Source: Lachnotalea glycerini (GTDB lineage: Bacteria > Bacillota > Clostridia > Lachnospirales > Lachnospiraceae). From it: a stretch of DNA of 64,000 nucleotides. The position numbers and the translations under genes are program-made. Of this stretch, positions 7,977-17,176 are shown one piece after another. Every line of letters begins with the position of its first letter. Position 1 is the stretch's first letter. The DNA lies in assembly GCF_003201285.1 (NCBI RefSeq), contig NZ_QICS01000001.1, positions 334,678 to 398,677 on the forward strand, written 5' to 3'. The notes beneath the pieces are model-generated. The model was not told the origin of the DNA. It saw only the letters and a list, made by a program, of their open reading frames with translations, and did no database searches.

Positions 7977-10900
7977 ATGAAAAAAAGAAAACCATACTAT
8001 ATGATATGTGCGAATTTGATGATATTATCATTAACTCTTTCTGGTTTTATTCCAGCAGATGGTGCTGCAGCAAACTCTGTTGAAATCCTACAAGAATTTG
8101 ACATGGAGCAGGTAAAAATTACTGACTCTTATTATGTAAATGCATTTGAGAAAGATATGACCTATCTCTTGTCGCTTGATGCAGACCGGCTTATGGCTGG
8201 TTTTAAAGCTGTGTCAGAAGGAAAAGATCCAAAAACTGCAACCGGATTAAATCTGTATGGAGGTTGGGAAGGCAGTTGGAGTTTATTAAGGGGACATACG
8301 TTGGGACATTATCTGACTGCAATGGCACAGGCCTATAAGCAGACGAAAAATGATTATTCAATACAAAATTCGCAGATTAAGAAAAAAATAGATTATATTA
8401 TGACTCAACTAAAATCATTTCAAGACAAAAGTAGTACCGGATATTTATTTGCATCGCCTGAAGGACATTTTGACATTATTGAAGGCAAAGCAACCGGTGA
8501 CAGTTGGGTACCTTGGTATACCATGCATAAGATAATTGCAGGTCTTGTAGATGTATATAAATATGAGGGAAATGAAATTGCACTGCAAATAGCAAGTAAA
8601 CTGGGAGATTGGACTTATAATAGGACTTCAAAGTGGGATAGCACACTTCAAAGCAAAGTACTTGGAGTAGAATATGGAGGTATGAACGATTGCTTGTACG
8701 AGCTTTATAAATACACCAATCAAGCAAACCATTTAACAGCAGCACATAAGTTTGATGAAGATTCCTTGTTTACATCGATTTCCAATGGCAAGGATGTGCT
8801 TGAAAACAAGCATGCCAATACACAGATACCCAAATTTGTTGGAGCATTAAACCGCTACCGAACCCTTGGAACGTCTGAAAAATTCTACTATAATGCGGCT
8901 CAGCAATTCTTTGCCATGGTAGTAAAGGATCATACTTATGTAACAGGTGGAAATAGTGAAAATGAACGCTTTCGAGCAGCAGGACAACTAGATTCCACAA
9001 GAGATAATTTAAATAATGAATCGTGTAATTCCTACAATATGCTCAAACTTTCAAGAGAGCTTTTTAAGGTGACCGGAGATGTACAATATGCTGATTATTA
9101 CGAAAATGCATTGATTAATGAAATTATGTCAGCTCAAAACCCTGAAACAGGTATGACTACCTACTTTAAACCAATGGGAACCGGATACTTTAAATTATTT
9201 GGTTCAGAAACAAATTCCTTTTGGTGCTGTACAGGCAGTGGTATGGAAAATTACACAAAGCTTAATGACAGTCTATACTTTCATAATAATTCTGAGCTTT
9301 ACGTAAATATGTACCTAAGCTCTACACTAAATTGGGCAGAAAAAGGACTTTCCCTTACACAAGAAGCTAATTTGCCTTTATCTAATCAAGTACTTTTTAC
9401 GATTAACAATGCACCTTCTTCTTCTTTAAATATTAAATTCAGATCACCTTCCTGGATTGCATCTAATCAAGAAGTGACGGTTAAAGTTAATGGGACTGCA
9501 TATAGTGTAACAAAGTCAAATGGTTATTTAAATATTAATAGAAACTGGAAAAGCGGTGATAAGGTAGAGTTGACTTTCCCAATTGAGGTAAAAGCTTCCA
9601 GACTTGCGGACAATCAAAATTCAGTAGCATTTACGTATGGTCCACTTGTTTTAAGTGCAGGGCTTGGTACGGAGCAAATGGTATCCACAGGTCATATGGC
9701 ATCTGCTAAAGCAACGATACCTGATGGTGTTACAATTAAGGATTATATTCTTATAAAAGATGGTGAATCAGTCGATGAATGGCTGAAAAACATTAAGAGT
9801 AATCTGGTTCAAACGGAAGGTAAGCTTGAGTTTACACTTCGAAATACTGATTCAGACGATAATTTGAAATTTACGCCTCATTATCAAAGATATACCGACC
9901 GATATGGCATCTATTTCATATTATCTGCACAGGATTCTGACTCAGTACAGGAAAATATTATAAACAACAAAGCGGCTGCAAAAAAGGAAGAAGCTACCAT
10001 TGATGATGTACAGGTTACAAATGATCAATTTGAATTGGTACACAACTTGCAAGGTAATTCATCAAGTGGTACCTATGGAGGCTATAATTATCGTCATGTC
10101 TATGGTACAACAGATGGTCAGGGTTGGTTTAGCTATGATATGAAAGTAGACTCTTCTTGCACCAATTATCTGTGTACGAAATACTACAGCAAAGATGCTG
10201 GAAGAACCTTTAACATTTACATAGACAATATGCTTTTAAAGGAAGAAACAATTCAGTCTAAAAATCCAACTGGTTTTTATGATGTTTCTTATCAGATACC
10301 ATCCCAAATGATAGCAGGTAAATCAAAGGTTACAGTTAAATTTGCCAATCGGGGAAACAGTTATGTAGGTGGAGTGTTTGAAAATGTAACCATTATGAAA
10401 GCTTATAGCAATAATGCCAAGTTATCACAAATAACCGTAAATGGCATGTTAGCTAATCTTTCTGGCACAGAATATACTAGCTTAGTAGATACAAATGCAT
10501 CCCAAGCTGAAATTAAGTTTACACCCGTACAAAAGAATTCACTGGTTTATGTGGACAACATTTTGATTGATGATACTATTACAAGAACGGTGGAGCTTTC
10601 TTCAAAAACCACTTCATTGACAATAAAAGTAGTGGCAGAGGATGATACAACCTCTCAAAACTATACATTAAAAATTGATAAGGGCGAACAAAATACAGGT
10701 ACTACTTATGAAGCAGAGAAAGATACTACTCTTACAAATGCGATAGTTGAGACTACGAATTCAGGCTTTCGTGGTAACGGATACATTAACTTTACCGCTA
10801 ACTCTGAGGCAGCTATTCAGTGGAACAGCATTTACTGCGCTTATGACGGAACCAAAAATGTAACGTTTCGATATGCCTTAGAAAAAGGAACCAGAAAACT

Positions 10901-11087
10901 AGATCTCTATGTAAATGGAACAAAGGTAATTAGCGATGCCACCTTTGATGCAACCGGAAGTTGGACGACTTGGAATGAAAAAACATTGGAGGTTGCCATG
11001 AAAAGCGGTACAAATACCTTGAAAGTAGTAACAACTGGAACAGAAGGCCCTAATATTGACAATGTAACAGTAAATGCAAAGCAATAG
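7977..11087 (+). CDS. secreted GH127/GH146 (DUF1680) beta-L-arabinofuranosidase-like enzyme, multi-domain
   Basis: This 1036-residue protein has a signal peptide (~1-32), a DUF1680 alpha/alpha-barrel catalytic domain (~45-620), a beta-sandwich region (~680-800), a cadherin-like beta-sandwich (~810-905) and the same C-terminal CBM35/CBM6-like module (~913-1036) as the two preceding enzymes. Characterised GH127 enzymes are zinc-dependent cysteine glycosidases with a Glu-x-Cys plus Cys-Cys zinc site. Here these appear as Glu348/Cys350 (NNESCNSYN) and Cys417/Cys418 (FWCCTGSGMEN), so an active site is likely. The placement among arabinoxylan enzymes suggests action on L-arabinofuranosyl side chains. 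GH127 and GH146 cannot be told apart by eye. Confidence 0.85.
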   Translation: MKKRKPYYMICANLMILSLTLSGFIPADGAAANSVEILQEFDMEQVKITDSYYVNAFEKDMTYLLSLDADRLMAGFKAVSEGKDPKTATGLNLYGGWEGSWSLLRGHTLGHYLTAMAQAYKQTKNDYSIQNSQIKKKIDYIMTQLKSFQDKSSTGYLFASPEGHFDIIEGKATGDSWVPWYTMHKIIAGLVDVYKYEGNEIALQIASKLGDWTYNRTSKWDSTLQSKVLGVEYGGMNDCLYELYKYTNQANHLTAAHKFDEDSLFTSISNGKDVLENKHANTQIPKFVGALNRYRTLGTSEKFYYNAAQQFFAMVVKDHTYVTGGNSENERFRAAGQLDSTRDNLNNESCNSYNMLKLSRELFKVTGDVQYADYYENALINEIMSAQNPETGMTTYFKPMGTGYFKLFGSETNSFWCCTGSGMENYTKLNDSLYFHNNSELYVNMYLSSTLNWAEKGLSLTQEANLPLSNQVLFTINNAPSSSLNIKFRSPSWIASNQEVTVKVNGTAYSVTKSNGYLNINRNWKSGDKVELTFPIEVKASRLADNQNSVAFTYGPLVLSAGLGTEQMVSTGHMASAKATIPDGVTIKDYILIKDGESVDEWLKNIKSNLVQTEGKLEFTLRNTDSDDNLKFTPHYQRYTDRYGIYFILSAQDSDSVQENIINNKAAAKKEEATIDDVQVTNDQFELVHNLQGNSSSGTYGGYNYRHVYGTTDGQGWFSYDMKVDSSCTNYLCTKYYSKDAGRTFNIYIDNMLLKEETIQSKNPTGFYDVSYQIPSQMIAGKSKVTVKFANRGNSYVGGVFENVTIMKAYSNNAKLSQITVNGMLANLSGTEYTSLVDTNASQAEIKFTPVQKNSLVYVDNILIDDTITRTVELSSKTTSLTIKVVAEDDTTSQNYTLKIDKGEQNTGTTYEAEKDTTLTNAIVETTNSGFRGNGYINFTANSEAAIQWNSIYCAYDGTKNVTFRYALEKGTRKLDLYVNGTKVISDATFDATGSWTTWNEKTLEVAMKSGTNTLKVVTTGTEGPNIDNVTVNAKQ

Positions 11088-11102
11088 GAATATGAGCATT
11101 TG

Positions 11103-11297
11103 GTAAAGCGGTCAAGTCCCTCGTGAGTGAGGAATTAGGGAGCTAAAGCGGACTTATCCGCTTTGTTCTATAATAGGAAATTCCGAGAATTTCCTATTAT
11201 AGAAACCCTCTGGGGGAAGGCACACCACGTGGATAGGAAGTTGTTGCTACGCAACTCGCGTGGGCGCGAGAGTGTCTACAAAGCAGACACTTTGTTC
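11103..11297 (+). repeat. mosaic palindromic intergenic repeat, copy A
   Basis: This element of about 195 bases lies between convergent genes. It contains a chain of hairpins: AAGCGGA/TCCGCTT (11146-11163), a perfect 16-bp stem CTATAATAGGAAATTC/GAATTTCCTATTATAG (11168-11202), CCACG/CGTGG (11225-11263) enclosing GTTGC/GCAAC, and AGTGTCT/AGACACT (11271-11291). A near-identical inverted copy is at 54816-55046; partial copies are at 16970, 22066 and 24710. It may also act as a bidirectional terminator. It encodes no transposase. Confidence 0.85.
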
Positions 11298-11313
11298 CAA
11301 ATTTGTCTTTGGA

Positions 11314-12348
11314 TTATATGGGAAATGTGATTGTAAATGTAGTCCCAATAGTTAATTTACTGTCTACTTTTATTTTACCTCCTGATAAATCTACGATGTG
11401 TTTTACTAACGTAAGCCCTAAACCATTCCCTTCTGATAAACGGGATTTGTCCGATTGATAAAACTTTTCAAATATATGTCTTTGCATTTCAGGAGATATT
11501 CCAATTCCGTTATCAGAAATGGAAATGGAAACAGCGTAGTCTGTTTTATAGGCGTTAATCTTAATTTCACCATTCTTTGGGGTAAATTTAATTGCATTGT
11601 CAATTAAATTAATAAAAACCTGCATCATAAGCTCTTCATTTCCATAAAAAATGATTGGGGAAAGTTCAAGCTCTAAATTAATATTTTTTTCATTCCATTT
11701 ATTTTCTAACAAAAGAAGAGACTGGCGAATTTGTTCATCAAGAGAAAATAGTTTTTTTATCAATATTCGATCCTGATTTTCTAATTTTGAAATTTTCAAA
11801 ATATTACTGGTTAGGTTGGAGAGCTGTCTGGTACTCCCCATAATAATATTGATATAACTTTGTTTTTGTTCTGTGGTTAAATCTTCTGACTGTAGCAAGG
11901 TAACATAGCCATCAATCGTAGAAAGTGGTGTTTTAAATTCATGTGACACATTTGTAATAAAATCGTTTCTTAAAGTTTCAATACTCGATAGTTCAGCAAC
12001 CATTTTATTGAAATTTTTTGCCATTTCATTGATTTCGTGGATTTTTTGATTTTCCTCCAGTTGAATTGTAAAATCTCCCTTAGCCACAAGATTAATTGCC
12101 TTGCTGAATTTTCGGATTGGTTTTAATATAACATTACCACTCAGCATTGAGAAAATAGTTCCAACACAGGTACTTAGAAGAAGGAGTAAAAACATAGGAG
12201 TAATCGGACTTTTATCTGTAGGAGCTAAATACCCCAGATGTATCATAAGAATAGCTATGATACCAATTAATATAGTGGAAAACAGCATGATAAAAAATAC
12301 AGTTAACACGAAGGTCAGCCAAAGATTAATATTGCTTTTTCTAAACAT
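11314..12348 (-). CDS. sensor histidine kinase of the efflux operon
   Basis: This 344-residue membrane kinase has two transmembrane helices (~9-36 and ~51-71) joined by an extracellular loop of only about 15 residues, then HAMP (~72-125), HisKA with His136 (NVSHEFKTPL) and HATPase_c with N and G boxes (NLIDNAIKF, DNGIGIS, GNGLGLTLV). The very short loop suggests that it senses a signal in the membrane or through its partner transporter rather than a soluble ligand. It overlaps the response regulator gene by 8 bases and is divergent from an adaptor/ABC efflux operon, a layout typical of antimicrobial-peptide response systems. Confidence 0.9.
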   Translation of the reverse strand: MFRKSNINLWLTFVLTVFFIMLFSTILIGIIAILMIHLGYLAPTDKSPITPMFLLLLLSTCVGTIFSMLSGNVILKPIRKFSKAINLVAKGDFTIQLEENQKIHEINEMAKNFNKMVAELSSIETLRNDFITNVSHEFKTPLSTIDGYVTLLQSEDLTTEQKQSYINIIMGSTRQLSNLTSNILKISKLENQDRILIKKLFSLDEQIRQSLLLLENKWNEKNINLELELSPIIFYGNEELMMQVFINLIDNAIKFTPKNGEIKINAYKTDYAVSISISDNGIGISPEMQRHIFEKFYQSDKSRLSEGNGLGLTLVKHIVDLSGGKIKVDSKLTIGTTFTITFPI

Positions 12349-13018
12349 TTTTTTTCACCACTTTGTAACCTAATCCCCGAACAGTAATAATATCAAAATC
12401 CTGATTTTCCTTAAAACGATCTCTTAATCGGTTCACATGAACATCAACGGTACGTTCATCAGATTCACTATCCATTCCCCAAATTTCATCCATAATACTT
12501 TGACGGGTAAATATTTTATTTGGATAGGATGCTAATTTATAAAGAAGATAAAATTCCTTTTGTGGAAGCAGTATCGGTAATTTATTTTGAAAAACAGTTA
12601 AGGTATCATACTCAAGTATCGTCGAACCAATCGTCAATTTCCTTTCTGTAATAATCTGGGCACGGCGCAGCAGTGCCTCTACACGAAGCACCATTTCATT
12701 AACATCAATGGGTTTTACCATATAATCATCCGTTCCAGACAGAAAACCTTTTTGCTTATCCTGAAAGCTTTCCTTTACAGTAATAAGAAGGATAGGTATT
12801 TCATAATGTGCGGCTCTAAGTTCTCTGGTTAACTCATAGCCATCCATATTTGGCATCATAACATCTGAGATTAATAAATCAACATAATTCTTGTCCATAC
12901 AATCTAATGCCTCATAACCATCCTTAGCATCAATAGTTTGATAACCATTTTTATTTAAGACAGTACAAAATAACTTGCGTAAATTATCGTCATCTTCTAC
13001 AACTAAAATTGTAAACAT
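12341..13018 (-). CDS. OmpR/PhoB-family response regulator
   Basis: This 225-residue protein has a receiver domain (1-~115; phospho-acceptor Asp52 in LLISDVMMP) and a C-terminal winged helix (~130-222; DERTVDVHVNRLRDRF). It is the first gene of the leftward pair and probably receives phosphate from the kinase downstream. A likely target is the 13019-13210 region between it and the divergent efflux operon, where a near-palindrome (TTTAAACTGAGTTCAAA) is visible near 13147-13163. The operator role is inferred. Confidence 0.92.
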   Translation of the reverse strand: MFTILVVEDDDNLRKLFCTVLNKNGYQTIDAKDGYEALDCMDKNYVDLLISDVMMPNMDGYELTRELRAAHYEIPILLITVKESFQDKQKGFLSGTDDYMVKPIDVNEMVLRVEALLRRAQIITERKLTIGSTILEYDTLTVFQNKLPILLPQKEFYLLYKLASYPNKIFTRQSIMDEIWGMDSESDERTVDVHVNRLRDRFKENQDFDIITVRGLGYKVVKKNV

Positions 13019-13210
13019 AAAACACCTCCGTTTTGATAGACTTTAAACACTCCGATTTGACTACTCATTCAATCTTATATCGTATTGTACATGATTATAA
13101 AAGAATAACACAAGTTTGTAAATCAAATATAAATTAAAAAAATTAGTTTAAACTGAGTTCAAATTCGTTTGCTATCTTATTCAAATCAATTAAAAATGGA
13201 GGATATTATT

Positions 13211-14953
13211 TTGAATAAGTTAAAAGAAGTAATACATAAAAAAGGAAACAGTACGAATAAGAAACATTCTAAAAAATTCGTTGTACTTTTAGTAACTGTT
13301 GTGCTTATCATAGCAGGAGTTTTTGGAGTAAGCACGATTCTGGCAAATAAAAAGAAAAATCTACAAAAAACAAAAATTGAAACAGAACTGATTGAAAAGA
13401 GATCGCTTACAAACAGCATTAGTGCAACAGGAACAATTCAAGCAAATGACTCACAGGAAGAAGAAACATCTCTTACCAATTATGAAATCACCTCAGTGAA
13501 TGTAGAGGTAGGCGACCGCGTAAAGACAGGCGATATATTATGTACCTTAGATGTCAGTGATATCGAGGAATCATTGGGAACAGTACAAAAGAGCATTGAG
13601 GTTGGTGAAAAACAAAATGATGTGAGTACACAATCTGCTGAACGTTCTTTAAATTATGCACAAGAGACTATGGATGCACAGGCTTCACAGGCAGATAGCA
13701 ATGTATCAACAGCAGAGAATAAGCTTTCAGAAGCACAGAGTAATCAAAGTGATATTGAAAGTGAGTTAGAATCTGCAAAAGATAAGGTGTCCAGTACAAA
13801 AAAGACCTATAACAGTACAAAAAAAACATATGCAGCGTTAGAGGAAGATTACAACGTAAAGAATACGGCATACGAAACAACACTGAAGTCATCAGAGGCG
13901 GCGCAGGCAGTCGTAGATAATTTAAATTCGCAAATAGCAGCAACTTCTGACAGCACAGTGCTTACGGACTTGACAAATCAATTAACAACCGCCAAAGAAG
14001 ATTTAGCAGTAAAATTACAGGCAACAAGTGACTCCAAGTCTCAATTGTCTGGTATAGAAGCTTCCTATATGGAGGCAAAAACAGCCTATGAGTCAGCAAA
14101 AACAGCTTACGAGACAGCAAAAACCAATCTATCTACACTTGAGACTCAATTAGATGCTGCCGAAACAGCCGTTGAAACGGCTCAAACCGCATATGACGGA
14201 GCAATATCAGAACGTGATAATACCAATCGTGCCAACGAGAATACAGTAAATTCTCAAAAGGAAAATTTGTCCTCAACTGCACTTACCAATGAAACTAATC
14301 TGGATTCTAAAAAGACTGAGTTAAAAAATTACGAAGACCAGTTAGAAAAAGGGAATGTCACAGCAAAAATTGATGGTGTTGTAACCGCAGTGAATATAAG
14401 TGCAGGAAATACCTATACAGGCGAAACTATGTTTATAATTGAAGATGACAGCGCTTATCAGGTTGAAGCAACTGTAGATGAATACGATATTGGTGATATC
14501 TATACGGGTATGCCAGTTATTATAAAAACCAATGCAACGGATGATGAAGAATTAAAGGGAACGATTACCTACATTTCACCAACACCAGAGTCACAAACCA
14601 CTACAACAAGCAGTGATGTAAACTATATTGTTAAAGTATCAATTGATAGTACGAATGATAAAATAAGACTCGGGATGACTGCAAAGTTAAGTATCATAGT
14701 AGATTCCAAGGATGATGTTTATGCCGTTCCTTATGATGTGATAACCGAAACTGCGGATGGTCAGGGAACTATTCAGGTATTAAAAGAAAGTAGTGGAGAA
14801 CCAGAAACAATAACCGTAACACTTGGTATGGAAACAGACTATTATGTTGAAATTAGCAGTGACCAGATTACAGAGGGCATGTTTGTAGTAGTACCTTCTA
14901 CCGGTACCGATACATCGGAATTAACTAATATGGGACCAATGGGAGGATTTTAG
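13211..14953 (+). CDS. membrane-fusion/adaptor protein of a MacA/YknX-type efflux system
   Basis: This 580-residue protein has one N-terminal transmembrane anchor (~22-44), a biotinyl-lipoyl-like half (~65-115), a very long Ala/Glu/Lys/Thr-rich coiled coil (~120-380), the second lipoyl half (GNVTAKIDGVVTAVNISAG) and beta-barrel domains. Such adaptors join a membrane ABC transporter to the cell surface in Gram-positive bacteria. I chose the TTG at 13211 because it has GGAGG just upstream; the earlier ATG at 13169 lacks a good RBS. The ATPase follows 11 bases later. Confidence 0.85.
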   Translation: MNKLKEVIHKKGNSTNKKHSKKFVVLLVTVVLIIAGVFGVSTILANKKKNLQKTKIETELIEKRSLTNSISATGTIQANDSQEEETSLTNYEITSVNVEVGDRVKTGDILCTLDVSDIEESLGTVQKSIEVGEKQNDVSTQSAERSLNYAQETMDAQASQADSNVSTAENKLSEAQSNQSDIESELESAKDKVSSTKKTYNSTKKTYAALEEDYNVKNTAYETTLKSSEAAQAVVDNLNSQIAATSDSTVLTDLTNQLTTAKEDLAVKLQATSDSKSQLSGIEASYMEAKTAYESAKTAYETAKTNLSTLETQLDAAETAVETAQTAYDGAISERDNTNRANENTVNSQKENLSSTALTNETNLDSKKTELKNYEDQLEKGNVTAKIDGVVTAVNISAGNTYTGETMFIIEDDSAYQVEATVDEYDIGDIYTGMPVIIKTNATDDEELKGTITYISPTPESQTTTTSSDVNYIVKVSIDSTNDKIRLGMTAKLSIIVDSKDDVYAVPYDVITETADGQGTIQVLKESSGEPETITVTLGMETDYYVEISSDQITEGMFVVVPSTGTDTSELTNMGPMGGF

Positions 14954-14964
14954 GAGGTATAGAA

Positions 14965-15666
14965 ATGTCAAAAATTATACAGTTAGACAATATTATTAAA
15001 CGATTTTATATTGGTGAGCCTAATGAGCTTCAAATTTTAAATGGTATCTCACTTTCTGTAGAGGAAGGGGAATTTCTATCCATAGTAGGTGAATCAGGTT
15101 CGGGAAAAAGTACACTAATGAATGTCATTGGTATTCTGGATCGTCCTACAGAAGGAAATTATATTCTTGACGGTGTTGATATCAATGCGGCAAAAGACAA
15201 TGAACTATCTAAAATACGAAATCAACGGATTGGATTTGTATTCCAGACTTATAATCTTGTTTCAAAAACAACTGCATTAAAGAATGTAGAGCTTCCAATG
15301 CTTTATGGAGGAAAAAAGAAAAAAGAAAGAATCGAAAGAGCAAAGGAACTTTTGGATTTGGTTGGGATTGGGGAACGTATGAAACATAAACCCGAAGAAC
15401 TTTCAGGAGGTCAAAAGCAAAGAGTTGCAATTGCAAGGGCTATGGCGAATAATCCTTCCATTATTCTTGCAGATGAACCAACCGGAGCTTTAGATTCTCA
15501 AACAGGTCGTATGGTAATGGATTTATTTCACAAGCTAAATAAGGAACAAGGTAAAACGATTGTTTTAATTACTCATTCAAATGAGTTAGCCGAGGAGACA
15601 GGTCGTATCATTACGATTAAGGATGGCAGTGTAAAAAATGAAAGAAAGGGGGGGATTGACTTATGA
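14965..15666 (+). CDS. MacB/LolD-type ABC transporter ATP-binding protein
   Basis: This 233-residue ATPase has Walker A GESGSGKST, Q-loop FQTYNLV, signature LSGGQKQR and Walker B IILADEPTGALD. It is the nucleotide-binding subunit of the adaptor-ATPase-permease operon and its last codons overlap the permease start by 4 bases. The YknY/MacB class usually exports peptides or drugs or works in envelope stress. Confidence 0.92.
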   Translation: MSKIIQLDNIIKRFYIGEPNELQILNGISLSVEEGEFLSIVGESGSGKSTLMNVIGILDRPTEGNYILDGVDINAAKDNELSKIRNQRIGFVFQTYNLVSKTTALKNVELPMLYGGKKKKERIERAKELLDLVGIGERMKHKPEELSGGQKQRVAIARAMANNPSIILADEPTGALDSQTGRMVMDLFHKLNKEQGKTIVLITHSNELAEETGRIITIKDGSVKNERKGGIDL

Positions 15667-16955
15667 TGCTGATTATGGAAAATATATTATTGGCCGTTAA
15701 CAGCTTACTGGCCAATAAAATGAGAGCGCTTCTGACCATGCTAGGTATTATTATTGGCATTGGTTCAGTAATTGCAATTATGACAGTAGGAAACTCTTTG
15801 ACCAATTCAGTATCTTCCTCGATGGAATCAATGGGAGTAAATAATATTACAGTGGGACTTCAGCAAAAAAGTGAAGAGAAAGAGGTAAATGAAAGCGGTG
15901 CAGTATTTGGTAATACAAATTATAGTAGTGCAGCGGCCACAGATAAAGATTATCTGACCACACAAATGATTGAAAAACTATGTGAAACCTATCCTGATTC
16001 CATTGAAGCAATCTCTGCCAGCATTACAGTTGGAAGTGGACAGTCCAAATCTGGAAACACATCTGCAAATACACAAGTAATAGGAACAAGTGCAGGCTAT
16101 TTTGTTGCAAGTAACCTGACCTTTTTAAAGGGAGGCACGTTCTCAGAAAGAGACTATGACGGAGCTAAAAAAGTAGCAATTGTATCTGATAAATTTGTTA
16201 ACAACATGTTTGATGGAGACAATGAAAAAGCATTAGGAAGTGAAGTCGAAGTAAAAACAAACGATAAATATATTGGATATACCATCGTTGGTGTATACAA
16301 ATATGAAGAATCCAGCTTAGGCTTTTCTTCTGCTTCGGATGACACCGTTACGACTAATATGTATATTCCGTTAAAAACAGCAATCAGTTTAGATCATAGC
16401 ACTGGTTTTTCACAATTTTCGGTTGTAACTAAAACAGGTATTGATTCAACAAACTTTGTCTCTCAGATTGAACGCTTTTTTGAACCATATTACCGCAATA
16501 ATAATGATTTTGAAGTAAGTGCTTTTAGTATGGAGTCAATAGTTTCAACGATGATGGATATGCTTTCTACCATTACAGTTGCGATATCAGTTATAGCAGG
16601 AATTGCGCTTTTGGTAGGTGGAATCGGAGTAATGAATATAATGCTTGTATCAATCACAGAACGTACAAGAGAAATTGGTACCAGAAAAGCACTTGGAGCA
16701 ACGAATGGCTCGATCCGGCTGCAATTTATCGTGGAGGCTGTTATTATCTGTTTGATTGGTGGTATTTTGGGAATTATTCTAGGCGTTATTCTAGGTAATG
16801 TTGCAGCAACGATATTAGGGTATCCTGCCAGTGCATCTGTTACCAGCATATTGATCTCACTTGTTTTTGCAATGACCATAGGAGTATTTTTTGGATATTA
16901 TCCGGCAAATAAGGCTGCAAAAATGAATCCAATTGAAGCACTAAGGTATGAATAA
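15663..16955 (+). CDS. MacB/FtsX-type ABC transporter permease
   Basis: This 430-residue permease has one N-terminal transmembrane helix (LLTMLGIIIGIGSVIAIMTVG), a large extracellular MacB-type domain (~45-290) and three C-terminal helices. The family signature GGIGVMNIMLVSITERTREIG followed by RKALGA is present. A run of G precedes the ATG at 15663 at a normal distance. Together with the preceding adaptor and ATPase it forms a complete exporter, with no fused ATPase domain. Confidence 0.92.
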   Translation: MMLIMENILLAVNSLLANKMRALLTMLGIIIGIGSVIAIMTVGNSLTNSVSSSMESMGVNNITVGLQQKSEEKEVNESGAVFGNTNYSSAAATDKDYLTTQMIEKLCETYPDSIEAISASITVGSGQSKSGNTSANTQVIGTSAGYFVASNLTFLKGGTFSERDYDGAKKVAIVSDKFVNNMFDGDNEKALGSEVEVKTNDKYIGYTIVGVYKYEESSLGFSSASDDTVTTNMYIPLKTAISLDHSTGFSQFSVVTKTGIDSTNFVSQIERFFEPYYRNNNDFEVSAFSMESIVSTMMDMLSTITVAISVIAGIALLVGGIGVMNIMLVSITERTREIGTRKALGATNGSIRLQFIVEAVIICLIGGILGIILGVILGNVAATILGYPASASVTSILISLVFAMTIGVFFGYYPANKAAKMNPIEALRYE

Positions 16956-16969
16956 AATAATTTATTGAA

Positions 16970-17082
16970 GTGGAAAATGTCACTGTGTGACAGCATTCGG
17001 CGCGGCAAAGCGGTCAATTCCCTCGTGAATAAGGGATTAGGGAGCTGATGCGGACTTGTCCGCTTTGTTCTAATAGGAAAAA
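16970..17082 (+). repeat. mosaic palindromic intergenic repeat, copy C (left half)
   Basis: This copy carries the left part of the family: GTGGAAAATGTCACTG, an ACAGCATTC block, GCGCGGCAAAGCGG, TTAGGGAGCT, the GCGGACTTGTCCGC hairpin and TTCTAATAGGAAA, where it breaks off. Compared with copy A it has the extra left extension also present in copy B (54816-55046). Confidence 0.75.
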
Positions 17083-17176
17083 CACTATATTAAGCTCTTA
17101 TGCGATCCAATATCTACGATGCGTTGATTGCATTTTGCCACTCGTTCTATTATGATAAGGTAATGGAGGCGAAAAA

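Noticed and set aside
11103-11297. Insertion sequence or CRISPR array
   Set aside because: There is no transposase, no regular spacers and no target duplication seen; it is treated as a palindromic dispersed repeat.
16490-16879. 129-residue open frame on the minus strand
   Set aside because: It is antisense to the FtsX-type permease and follows its hydrophobic codon pattern; no RBS.
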